NCBI GenBank assembly: GCA_030643245.1
Contig: DAOWME010000021.1
Coordinates: 1 to 20,534, forward strand
Direction: 5' to 3'
Length of the DNA stretch: 20,534 bases
Source of the DNA: Deltaproteobacteria bacterium
GTDB taxonomy: Bacteria; Desulfobacterota; UBA8473
Within the stretch, counting starts at the first letter, position 1, and each line of letters starts with the position of its first letter. Position numbers and translations under genes: made by a program. Below are positions 7,472-14,051 of this stretch, piece by piece. The notes beneath the pieces were generated by a model. The model was not told the DNA's origin, did not search any database, and was given only the letters and a program-made list of their open reading frames with translations.

Positions 7472-8035
7472 ATGGAACAAAAATCAAATTCAAAGATCGA
7501 TGTTATTATGGCCGGACTGGGAGGGCAGGGGGTGCTCATGGCAGGGCAGCTTCTCTCTTGGGCGGCGCTTAAAGAATATAGACATGTCTCCTGGTTGCCT
7601 TCATATGCTGTGGAAAAAAGGGGCGGGCTGTGTGAATGCACAGTGATCTTCTCCAACGAAGAGATTGCATCGCCCCTGATAGATCAGGCACAGACAGTGG
7701 TCGTCTTCGATGGATCTCAGCTTACAACCTTTGAGCCCAGGGTTCTCCCCGGCGGAATGATACTGACGGAGAAGACGGGCCTGCAGGATGAGCAAAAGAG
7801 CAAGGATTACGAGCTCGTAGAGGTTCCAGGGCTGGAAACAGCCGTCAGTATGGGGGGAGGACAGGTCAACAACCTTATTCTGCTGGGCACATATGTTGGC
7901 ATAACCAAGGCAATCTCTCCGGAGCTCATCCAGGCAGAGCTTGAAAACAAGTTTGGAAAGAAAGAAGCGATACTGGAACAGAACCAAAAGGCCTTTGCAA
8001 AGGGTATTGAACTGGGGCAGGCCCTGAAGAAATAG
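7472..8035 (+). CDS. 2-oxoacid:ferredoxin oxidoreductase gamma subunit
   Basis: 187 aa, ATG 7472 after AGGAAGGGG. The N-terminal glycine-rich start (IMAGLGGQGVLMAGQLL, residues 12-28) and SYAVEKRGGLCECTVIFS around 44-61 are the family hallmarks of the gamma domain, which helps bind CoA and hold the complex together. The length fits the stand-alone gamma subunit. It is the last gene of the operon; the next gene (8281-9576) is convergent, with a palindrome between the two that may end transcription. There is no sign of damage. Confidence 0.93.
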   Translation: MEQKSNSKIDVIMAGLGGQGVLMAGQLLSWAALKEYRHVSWLPSYAVEKRGGLCECTVIFSNEEIASPLIDQAQTVVVFDGSQLTTFEPRVLPGGMILTEKTGLQDEQKSKDYELVEVPGLETAVSMGGGQVNNLILLGTYVGITKAISPELIQAELENKFGKKEAILEQNQKAFAKGIELGQALKK

Positions 8036-8258
8036 TCGTGCTTGGGGACGAGGCTGAACTTACCTCCTCATGTTGAGGTTGGGGTATCTAGTTAGCACCC
8101 TTCGGGCGAGCTGTTAGCTGTTAAGCTGTTAAGTCTGTTTGGCTTATTAGCTTAATGGCTTACCAGCTTAATAGCTGTGAGCGGCTGGCATACATAGTCA
8201 GAAACTAATTGATATAATTGACTAAAAAATTGGATTTCCTTTACTATAGATTTAAATA
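8036..8258. other. Convergent intergenic region with short repeats
   Basis: No gene. From 8109 to about 8180 the DNA is built from short repeated words (AGCTGTTA, GCTGTTAAG, then AGCTTAAT/TAATAGCT) that can pair with each other, giving an AGCTGTTAAGCT...AGCTTAATAGCT foldback. At 8043-8075 a GGGGACGAGGCTGAACTTACC stretch faintly recalls the ends of the 1081 foldback family, too diverged to assign. Confidence 0.35.
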
Positions 8259-8282
8259 AGGGGCACGTTGCAACGTGCCCCT
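8259..8282. repeat. REP-like perfect palindrome overlapping the transporter stop codon
   Basis: A perfect 24-bp palindrome (AGGGGCACGTTGC and its complement) lies between two convergent genes; its last bases are part of the TAG stop of the MFS gene (8281-8283, minus). It is the sister of 4572-4603, with A-T replaced by G-C on both arms. In RNA it would form a very stable GC hairpin, so it may help end or protect both transcripts. Confidence 0.75.
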
Positions 8283-9576
8283 ACTGCTTCTGTCCCGGAT
8301 TGACACGGAAGTTCCTGGCAGCCAGCATGCCCTGTTGCTCATCCACCCTTTGAAGCAGGATTAATCCAACAATAAAAAAGGATACTACAGCCAGTATGGC
8401 TGTTCTTTGATTACCTGTCCACGCGGATATGGCTCCAAAAAAAAGAGGGCCGATGGTGGCGGAGAGTCTACCGGTGATACCGTAAAACCCGAAGAACTCT
8501 GCCTCCTTATCTCGAGGGGTTAATAGTCCCATCATTGATCTACTCACTGACTGGCTGGAACCCATCGCGAGCCCTGCCAGCATCCCGATGACAAAGAAAG
8601 CGGACCTGTCGACTACGAGATAGGCCCCGATTACTACCATACACCAGATCAAGAGTGTTATCTGGATGGTCTTTTTGGGAAGAAGCTTATCGGCCAGCCA
8701 ACCGAAGAAGAGTGCCCCCACGATACCGGTAGTTTGAACTATAAGGTAGAAAAGTATCAAATCGGAAATTTGCAGGTGTAAGGTGACTTTCGCATAAATG
8801 GTGCTGAAATATATGACAGTGGTAACACCCTCAATGTATATGAAGTAAGACAATAGGTACTTTGCAAGTTCCTTGAATTGATTCAGGTTCCGAATTGTGT
8901 CACGCAACCGTTTGAAACCTGCTACAATATACTTATCCTTCCTGTCGTATGTGAATCCTCCCCTTCTCTCCTTTATGCAGAAAAAAATGGGTAAGGAGAA
9001 GATCAAGTAAAATACCGCGGATAATAGGAAGGTCAGTCTGACTTTCGGTAGATTTGACTCCTGAAATCCTGCTGATAGAAGTGGTTTGCAGATGAGTATT
9101 ATTACAATGGCTCCCAGATACCCCAATGCCCATCCATACCCGGATATTCGTCCGTATTTATCCTGGGTCGTGATTTCTGGGAGGAAGGCATTGTAAAAGA
9201 CATTGCCCCCCTGAAAGCCAATGTTTGCGACTATGAATAGTAGCATCCCCTCCAGGATCATCCCTTCTTTCACCAAAGAGAGCAGGCCTCCAAAGACGAT
9301 GCACAGGAGGGCAAAGAAGATCAAGAGCTTCTTTTTAGATTGTGAGTGGTCAGCGATAGCACCCAGAACAGGCGAAATAACAGCTACCACCGCCATTGAT
9401 ATGGAACCATTGAGTCCCCACAGTAAATCAGCCCTGTTCCCCAGCCCCTTTGCTACCACATCCCTGAAATAGACAGCGTAGACAAAGGTGACCACCATCA
9501 CTGTAAACGAAGTGTTGGCAAAGTCATATAGCATCCAGGAGAAGACTTCTAACCTATTGGAGTTTTTTCGTCTCAT
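8281..9576 (-). CDS. MFS transporter of the UMF1/Atg22-like group
   Basis: 431 aa, ATG 9576 with AAGGAA about 9 nt upstream. About twelve hydrophobic segments are seen. Family marks include WMLYDFANTSF at residues 14-24, the loop GAIADHSQSKKK at 72-83, and GGNVFYNAFLPEI at 123-135 followed by YGRISGYGWALGYLG, which are typical of the bacterial UMF1/vacuole-effluxer Atg22-like permeases. The substrate is unknown; exporters of amino acids or small solutes are among the relatives. It has no obvious partner in the neighbourhood. The C-terminus (NFRVNPGQKQ) ends inside a REP-like palindrome. The 5' leader has an 8-bp hairpin (9607-9629). Confidence 0.9.
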   Translation of the reverse strand: MRRKNSNRLEVFSWMLYDFANTSFTVMVVTFVYAVYFRDVVAKGLGNRADLLWGLNGSISMAVVAVISPVLGAIADHSQSKKKLLIFFALLCIVFGGLLSLVKEGMILEGMLLFIVANIGFQGGNVFYNAFLPEITTQDKYGRISGYGWALGYLGAIVIILICKPLLSAGFQESNLPKVRLTFLLSAVFYLIFSLPIFFCIKERRGGFTYDRKDKYIVAGFKRLRDTIRNLNQFKELAKYLLSYFIYIEGVTTVIYFSTIYAKVTLHLQISDLILFYLIVQTTGIVGALFFGWLADKLLPKKTIQITLLIWCMVVIGAYLVVDRSAFFVIGMLAGLAMGSSQSVSRSMMGLLTPRDKEAEFFGFYGITGRLSATIGPLFFGAISAWTGNQRTAILAVVSFFIVGLILLQRVDEQQGMLAARNFRVNPGQKQ

Positions 9577-9606
9577 TGTCCTGTTCCTTCAAGAGGTTTT
9601 AAAACG

Positions 9607-9629
9607 TAGTCCATGGTATTGATGGACTA
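9607..9629 (-). promoter_or_regulatory. Hairpin in the leader of the MFS gene
   Basis: TAGTCCAT-7 nt-ATGGACTA is a perfect 8-bp stem 31 nt before the ATG at 9576. It could be a protein site or an RNA hairpin. No function can be assigned. Confidence 0.35.
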
Positions 9630-9664
9630 ATATAAACTGGCTGATAAGTCAAACTTTTTCAACC

Positions 9665-9693
9665 TTGACAAGTAGGGGGTTGTGTATTATTAT
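9665..9693 (+). promoter_or_regulatory. Strong sigma-70-type promoter
   Basis: TTGACA (9665-9670), a 17-bp spacer, then TATTAT (9688-9693). It points toward the Cys-rich peptide gene at 10056 but is separated from it by two inserted repeats. A Fur-like palindrome overlaps its -10 and start region. Confidence 0.65.
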
Positions 9694-9710
9694 TGCAGTT
9701 GATTCTCAAT
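9692..9710. promoter_or_regulatory. Fur-like operator candidate
   Basis: ATTGCAGTTGATTCTCAAT has matching ends (ATTG/CAAT) and an inner TTGA-TTC-TCAA; the other strand reads TTGAGAATCAA, close to half-sites of Fur boxes. Its place over the -10/start of a promoter leading to a FeoB-associated gene supports iron control. This is a pattern call only. Confidence 0.4.
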
Positions 9711-9718
9711 AACAACTA

Positions 9719-9893
9719 TGGCTCTATATGGATTCCAGGTTGGTATACCAATATCCTTATATAGCCTTAGAAATCAGTTGAAATATCGACATGTAACCTA
9801 TTGGATTATTTATACTTTATGTTCTCTGCCTCTTATGGAAAAGCCTCAGAGTAAATCAAAAACAGTCACCAACCTGGAATCCATATAGAGCCA
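9719..9893. mobile_element. MITE with perfect 26-bp terminal inverted repeats
   Basis: The ends 9719-9744 and 9868-9893 are exact complements over 26 bp (outer end TGGCTCTATATGGATTCC). The 123-bp interior is AT-rich and non-coding. Starting at GG, the GGCTCT end is like ISL3-family ends, but no clear 8-bp duplication is seen, so the family is uncertain. It lies directly after the Fur-like box. Confidence 0.8.
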
Positions 9894-9911
9894 AATTAAA
9901 GATCTGGAGAT

Positions 9912-10039
9912 CTATAGACTTCCATATATTAAATTTCACTGCGTTATCGGTCGGAAGCCTCGACGACGTACTAAAAATGTACGACTTACTCAGATTCTTC
10001 CCTCTGGCCTTGTGAAATTTAATATCTGAAAACCTATAG
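9912..10039. mobile_element. Second MITE-like element, 128 bp
   Basis: The 28-bp ends match at 24 positions: CTATAGACTTCC... at 9912 and the complement of CTATAGGTTTTCAG... ending at 10039; the inner half (ATATTAAATTTCAC) is exact. The interior has a CGTAC-7-GTACG hairpin at its centre. A solo end of the same family is at 13917-13943. It starts 18 bp after the previous MITE, and its right end is 1 bp from the GGAGG ribosome site of the next gene. Confidence 0.75.
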
Positions 10040-10055
10040 TGGAGGTTATACTCGG

Positions 10056-10232
10056 ATGATTGAGAATATTGTAGTATTAGTGATAGTTGCCGTCGCTGTT
10101 TTTTTTCTGGTGAGAAGAATCTGCTACACCTTAGGTTCTAAGGATATTTCATGTGGGTGTGAGGGATGCTCGGGCGGTTCTTCATGTGAACTCAAGAATA
10201 TCGTCTGTAATAGTGGTTTGGAGAAGGAATGA
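10056..10232 (+). CDS. FeoB-associated Cys-rich membrane peptide
   Basis: A 58-aa gene with GGAGG at 10041-10045, ten nt before the ATG. Residues 4-19 form one hydrophobic helix (NIVVLVIVAVAVFFLV), followed by basic RR and then a Cys-rich tail: Cys23, Cys33, Cys35, Cys38, Cys44, Cys51 (SCGCEGCSGGSSC). This layout matches the small FeoB-associated Cys-rich membrane proteins found beside ferrous-iron transporters. No feoA or feoB lies in the window, so it is an orphan here or serves a system elsewhere. The likely promoter (9665-9693) with a Fur-like box now lies about 360 bp upstream because of two MITEs. It converges on the Nudix gene, with 8 bp between the stops. Confidence 0.8.
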   Translation: MIENIVVLVIVAVAVFFLVRRICYTLGSKDISCGCEGCSGGSSCELKNIVCNSGLEKE

Positions 10233-10240
10233 GACATCTT

Positions 10241-11098
10241 CTACGAAACATCAGGATAAAGCTCTCCCCGGACAATCGGGTGGATGTTATTGTAGGGTGG
10301 GCTGAACTGGAAGACTACCTTCAAGAAGGACATTACAATTTTATAAGTAGCTCCCCATAGGATCTCATCCGGCTGGCCGTCTTCATAGTGGATGAAACAG
10401 TCATAACTGACCACCTCGCTCTTGAATATCTCTTTGAATTCCCCCCTCACTTTCAGTTCGTATCTGGCATAGTTGTCGTGGTTGAACAACGACATCAAAG
10501 GGATCCTGAGAATCTTATCCACTTCCCAGTTTGGCCTTAGTCTTACCTCTTCTTTCATTACGCCTACTAATGGGAAAATAACCCTGCGAAAAGGTTCCAG
10601 CCTATAGCATCTCAAAGCCCCCAGATAACCGACCTTAAATGGATTTAGTCGTATCTCTTCAAAGCCCTCCCGGAGCACGTTGCCGAGAAAATACTTGATG
10701 ATTGTGAAGGATTTCCTGTCATTTTTCTTCTGTGTCTTAAAGGCAGGGCTTTTCCTCAATGGAAGGATGTGGGGCACTACCAGATGGCTCGATATGAGGT
10801 CGATCCATCTATTGGGATGCCCCCCCGGGAAACAGAGATCTCCAGGCTGTTGTATATTTGCTGACCTTTTATTGAGCAAGAGATAGTATCTGCTTTTCCA
10901 ATCGCTTGGTGCCGGATACTTTCCCAGGAGGAGGAGTACACCCGCCGTCCTCCACCTAATCCCCCTTTTTCTCTCTTCTCGGATGAATGCCATCTGTTCC
11001 TTATAGTCCAGGGGGGGTTGCGCAAGGGAGTGTATGATCCTATATTCCAACTCTTGTTCTAATATGTGATCAAGATCTTCTCGTTGGTGCGTTTTCAT
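10241..11098 (-). CDS. Nudix-type hydrolase (CoA-pyrophosphatase-like) with a split Nudix box
   Basis: 285 aa, ATG 11098 with AGGAG about 10 nt upstream. Residues 51-93 (TAGVLLLL...YYLLLNKRSANIQQPGDLCFPGG) match the start of CoA-pyrophosphatase-like Nudix domains, and LREGFEEIRL at 142-151 is the REUXEE half of the box. Between PGG (91-93) and LREGFEE lie about 48 residues instead of the usual 12-14, including a basic FKTQKKNDRKSF loop; the box's first glutamate is not obvious. The two catalytic glutamates at 147-148 are kept. It probably hydrolyses a nucleoside diphosphate derivative, but with the altered box the activity is uncertain. The C-terminal third (IFKSEVVSYDCFIHYEDGQPDEILWGATYKI) is like that of CoA pyrophosphatases. 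Confidence 0.8.
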   Translation of the reverse strand: MKTHQREDLDHILEQELEYRIIHSLAQPPLDYKEQMAFIREERKRGIRWRTAGVLLLLGKYPAPSDWKSRYYLLLNKRSANIQQPGDLCFPGGHPNRWIDLISSHLVVPHILPLRKSPAFKTQKKNDRKSFTIIKYFLGNVLREGFEEIRLNPFKVGYLGALRCYRLEPFRRVIFPLVGVMKEEVRLRPNWEVDKILRIPLMSLFNHDNYARYELKVRGEFKEIFKSEVVSYDCFIHYEDGQPDEILWGATYKIVMSFLKVVFQFSPPYNNIHPIVRGELYPDVS

Positions 11099-11158
11099 AA
11101 ATACTTGCTCCTGAGAAAGATCATATGTGGATTCCCTGTTGAAGTCAAACAGAAATTT

Positions 11159-11233
11159 CGACTGTGAAGTTGGGAAGGTTTACCGCTTGCTGGCTGCTTA
11201 ATGCAATCCTGTTAACTGAATCATCGGAGACAC
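11159..11233. repeat. Dispersed repeat, copy 2 (partner at 4107-4172)
   Basis: Starts CGACTGTGAAGTTGGGAAGG and ends CTGAATCATCGGAGACACT, in the same orientation as copy 1. It lies in the gap between the divergent Nudix and TPR genes. The rest of the gap (to 11374) has a weak possible promoter for the TPR gene: TAGACT at 11299, 17 bp, CATAAT at 11322. Confidence 0.6.
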
Positions 11234-11374
11234 TTCAAGCCACTAGATTTGTCTAACCGCACAGGTCGAATTATTTTTCACCCGGCACTAACCCAAAATA
11301 GACTGTGACCGAACGGCTAGCCATAATTAGAATTACTGATTCTTCCTTGACTTTTAAGGGGATGGAGGTTATCT

Positions 11375-12100
11375 TTGTCAGAAAGGGAGGAAAGAGAGAC
11401 AATGAGAGAAAAGGAGTATGAAAGGGCAAAATCTTTAAACGAGATGGGAGATTCTTGTCTGGAGGAAGGTGACCGTAATGCGGCGCTGAAGCATTTTTCC
11501 GAAGCATCAGAGATTTACGAATGGTTACAGGACAAGGAAAGTCAGGCTGTCCAGCTCGGCAAGACAGGCAATCTTTACGCTGTGAGCAAAGACCAGACCA
11601 AGGCTATAGAAGCCTACACATCTTGCCTAGCCCTATTTAAGGATATAGATGATAAACACCGTCAAGCAATGGTCTTGAACAATATCGGTCACCTCCATGT
11701 TCAACTTCGGCAGTTTGATGATGCTCTCGGATCTTTCAAGGATGCATGCCGGATTTGCGAGATGATGGGAGACAAACTGGGTGTGGGGAGTCAACTTGGA
11801 AATATCGGATCCGTCTTTCGAGACAAAGGTGCATATGACGAGGCCCTCGCCCCTTTTTTTGATGCCCTCTCGTTATATGAAGAGCTTGACCATACGCTTG
11901 GGAAGGCAGAGCAGTTTACCAATATTAGTTACATATACGCTATGAAGAGTGATCCCAAGAAGGCGCTGGAATGGTGTGAAAAGGGGTTGCCCCTTTTTGA
12001 GGAAGCCGGTGATAGCGTTAGGACCAACCTCACACGGAAGAACATTGAGAGTCTGAAGCGTTCCATGGGGGAAGCGCCGGAAGGTGGCTGTTGTAGGTAA
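11375..12100 (+). CDS. Tetratricopeptide-repeat protein (five TPRs)
   Basis: 241 aa from TTG 11375, which has GGAGG six nt upstream; ATG 11402 (codon 10, also behind GGGAGG) is the alternative. Five TPR units with an exact 40-residue period begin near residues 18, 58, 98, 138 and 178, each with the pattern GxxY/H...AL..F..A...E..GD, typical of the TPR_12 type. No signal peptide or membrane segment is seen, so it is probably a cytoplasmic scaffold. The C-terminus ends EGGCCR. Its partner is unknown. An epimerase/dehydratase and a DUF4125 gene follow on the same strand, the first after about 100 bp, so a shared transcript is possible. Confidence 0.88.
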   Translation: MSEREERETMREKEYERAKSLNEMGDSCLEEGDRNAALKHFSEASEIYEWLQDKESQAVQLGKTGNLYAVSKDQTKAIEAYTSCLALFKDIDDKHRQAMVLNNIGHLHVQLRQFDDALGSFKDACRICEMMGDKLGVGSQLGNIGSVFRDKGAYDEALAPFFDALSLYEELDHTLGKAEQFTNISYIYAMKSDPKKALEWCEKGLPLFEEAGDSVRTNLTRKNIESLKRSMGEAPEGGCCR

Positions 12101-12185
12101 ATTTTATTTTTTGCGTCCATATGAGGGGCAGTGAGTGAGCGGGTCTAACTCATGAGGATTGAGACAAGGGAGTTTTTAAGTGCAG

Positions 12186-12204
12186 TAAGGGACGGGGACG
12201 AAAT
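12186..12204. repeat. Solo end of the foldback-MITE family at a start codon
   Basis: TAAGGGACGGGGACGAAAT is identical over 19 nt to the complement of the right end of copy 1 (1081-1260), including the TTA flank. The rest of the element is absent. Its last two bases are the A and T of the ATG at 12203, so the remnant now forms the ribosome-site region of the epimerase gene. Confidence 0.7.
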
Positions 12205-13117
12205 GAAAAATATTCTTATTGTCGGTGGAAGTTATTTTCTCGGGAAGGTCTTTGTTGAGGAAATCTCAAAAGAACCTGGCCGTTCTATATATGTGGTGAA
12301 CAGAGGCAATCGTCCGCTCAATATGGAAGGTGTCCATGAGATAGTATCTGACAGAAATGATACTGGTCGATTGAAGGAGTTAATCCCTTCCCTCGAGTGG
12401 CACGCGGTCGTAGATTTCTGCGCCTATATTCCACGGGACATTAAGAACTTCTTCTCTGTTCTGTCACAACATTCCGTCAACCATTACCTCTATATCAGCA
12501 CAACCTCGGTTTACAAGGATACCCTGGTCTTGCCGATTAAAGAGGATTCCCCGAAGCTTACAGGCCCACAACCGGAATTGGGCCCGGCGGTAGCCAATTA
12601 TTCCTTTAACAAATGGCAGGCAGAAGTGGAACTGATGAGGGAATGTAAGGAGAGCAACATACGCTATACTTCTCTAAGACCGGCTATCATTTATGGCAAG
12701 TATAACTATGCACCGAGAGAGAGTTACTTCTTTGACCTGATCGCTCAAAATAAGATTGTTGTGATACCGGATAACAACCTGGCCCTTTTCCAATTTGTCT
12801 CTGTCTGGGATGCGGCAAGGATAATTTGTCTCTGTCTGGGAAATGAAAAGGTCTTTGATCAAGCATTCAACCTATCCGCCGAAGAGTTGATCTCTTACAG
12901 AAGGTTTGTAGACGTCCTTCGGGAGGTTACCGGGAAGAGAATGGCCATCAGAGAAAAAAGTATCGAGACGATCGACCGGGAACGGATTCCGTTGCCTTTT
13001 CCCCTTGACAATCACCTGATCTATTCGGGAACTCTGGTTCAGCGGGTATTGGGTTTTGAATATACCCCTTTTGAGGAGGGCATGAAGAAAACTTACGAAC
13101 ATTATGTTCAGGGGTAA
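12203..13117 (+). CDS. NAD-dependent epimerase/dehydratase (extended SDR)
   Basis: 304 aa from ATG 12203. The frame is open to ATG 12152, but those 17 extra codons are partly made of a repeat end (VRDGDE) and precede the natural SDR start MKNILIVGG. The nucleotide-binding loop is GGSYFLG at residues 8-14; YISTTSVY at 97-104 supplies the catalytic Ser/Thr region, and Tyr133-x3-Lys137 (YSFNK) is the active pair. RPAIIYGKYNYAPR and the FVSVWDAARII segment follow the family. It probably acts on a nucleotide sugar or similar substrate, which cannot be named. The gene holds an exact 19-nt direct repeat (12792-12810 and 12823-12841) read in two frames. Confidence 0.88.
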   Translation: MKNILIVGGSYFLGKVFVEEISKEPGRSIYVVNRGNRPLNMEGVHEIVSDRNDTGRLKELIPSLEWHAVVDFCAYIPRDIKNFFSVLSQHSVNHYLYISTTSVYKDTLVLPIKEDSPKLTGPQPELGPAVANYSFNKWQAEVELMRECKESNIRYTSLRPAIIYGKYNYAPRESYFFDLIAQNKIVVIPDNNLALFQFVSVWDAARIICLCLGNEKVFDQAFNLSAEELISYRRFVDVLREVTGKRMAIREKSIETIDRERIPLPFPLDNHLIYSGTLVQRVLGFEYTPFEEGMKKTYEHYVQG

Positions 13118-13240
13118 GGTACGAGCATCAAGAGGAAGGGTAATCATTCACCTTAGAGATTGTGGCCTTTGGCTCTCAGAAAAAGCAGCCATTTCTCAAT
13201 GTTCACCAACCAACAATCACAAATAAAAAGAGGGGGGGCA

Positions 13241-13822
13241 ATGACTGAAAAAGCTGACTTGGTGGAGAAAATCCTGGATCGTGAATTGAAGATGTTCCTC
13301 ACTGTGCCAACACAGCAGAAGGCTAGTTGTCAGGAACATCCTGACAACTTTCGTGACATGAGGAGGGCACAGTTCCTTGCCTGGTCGGAAGAGACCTTGG
13401 AGAGTTACCTCAAGGACCTTCAAAAGGCAGAGAGAGATGGTGCCAACCTGATGACCCAGAAATATGCCCGCATGGATAACCTCATCCCTACGCTGAATGA
13501 CAGTCCGCTCATCGAGAAGATTATCGAGATCCAGTACGGCTGGCAAAAAGAGATGTTTGAGAGATATCCGAACTTAATGGGTCGTGGACGGGCACTGAGT
13601 AGCGCCGAAGACACAGCTTTTCAGACCTCATTTGAAACTTATCTGAGTGGGGAGCTGGAGACATACTCTGATGAGACATTAGCCAGTCTCTACCGTGATG
13701 TTTCAGAGAGACTCGAAAAAGGCGACAACATGACAGAGGAGCTTTACTCACATATGGTTAAGGGGCTGGGCTATAGATCTCTGGAAGAAGCCGAAACAAA
13801 TGCCGGGGTAGGGAGAAGATAG
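13241..13822 (+). CDS. DUF4125 family protein
   Basis: 193 aa from ATG 13241, chosen because AGAGGGGGGG precedes it; the frame is open further to 13160 without support. The start LVEKILDRELKMFLTV, then ASCQEHPDNFRDMRRAQFLAW and LMTQKYARM, are the marks I know from DUF4125 proteins, whose role is unknown. It is all-helical and highly charged, without a signal peptide or membrane segment. Cys30 in KASCQ sits in the conserved stretch. It follows the epimerase by about 120 bp on the same strand. Confidence 0.82.
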   Translation: MTEKADLVEKILDRELKMFLTVPTQQKASCQEHPDNFRDMRRAQFLAWSEETLESYLKDLQKAERDGANLMTQKYARMDNLIPTLNDSPLIEKIIEIQYGWQKEMFERYPNLMGRGRALSSAEDTAFQTSFETYLSGELETYSDETLASLYRDVSERLEKGDNMTEELYSHMVKGLGYRSLEEAETNAGVGRR

Positions 13823-13843
13823 CGCCCATTTTCTGAGAAGCTT

Positions 13844-13858
13844 ATTTATGGATGGGCA
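13844..13858. repeat. Fragment of the A/B repeat family
   Basis: ATTTATGGATGGGCA is identical to 15 nt of the right end of repeat A (4637-4651). It lies just after the DUF4125 stop and pairs loosely with CGCCCAT at 13823-13829 to form a possible stem. Confidence 0.4.
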
Positions 13859-13916
13859 TGAACCTGGATCCGGGATAACACATTCGTGACCAATGGATGG
13901 GATCTTCAGATGCTTC

Positions 13917-13943
13917 TATAGGTTTTCAGATATTCAATTTCAA
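13917..13943. repeat. Solo end of the 9912-10039 MITE family
   Basis: CTATAGGTTTTCAGATATT followed by CAATTTCA matches the complement of 10013-10039 with one mismatch in 27 nt. No second end is seen. Confidence 0.6.
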
Positions 13944-13944
13944 T

Positions 13945-13997
13945 AAATCCCCCCCCCACCCCCCTTTAGTAAAAAGGGGGGGGGTAGGGGAGGATTT
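13945..13997. repeat. C-run/G-run foldback upstream of hom
   Basis: AAATCC followed by C runs, CTTTAGTAAAAAG as the tip, then G runs ending AGGATTT: a 53-bp imperfect palindrome of a kind common as a dispersed repeat in many genomes. The G strand (GGGGGGGGGTAGGGGAGG) might form a quadruplex. It lies 54 bp before the hom start and may act on transcription entering the operon. Run lengths may be misread in assembly. Confidence 0.7.
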
Positions 13998-14051
13998 TAT
14001 CCTCTTCCCTGGGTTGTTGCAAAGTTACCTATATTGGAAAGCGAGTAGGCA

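Noticed and set aside
6457..7987. Several 128-180-codon minus-strand ORFs under the oxidoreductase genes
   Set aside because: They are exact antisense shadows of conserved alpha, beta and gamma subunits.
8043..8080. Possible third copy of the 1081 foldback family
   Set aside because: Only GGGGACGAGG...AACTTACCTCC is similar; no second end and no TTA flank pair.
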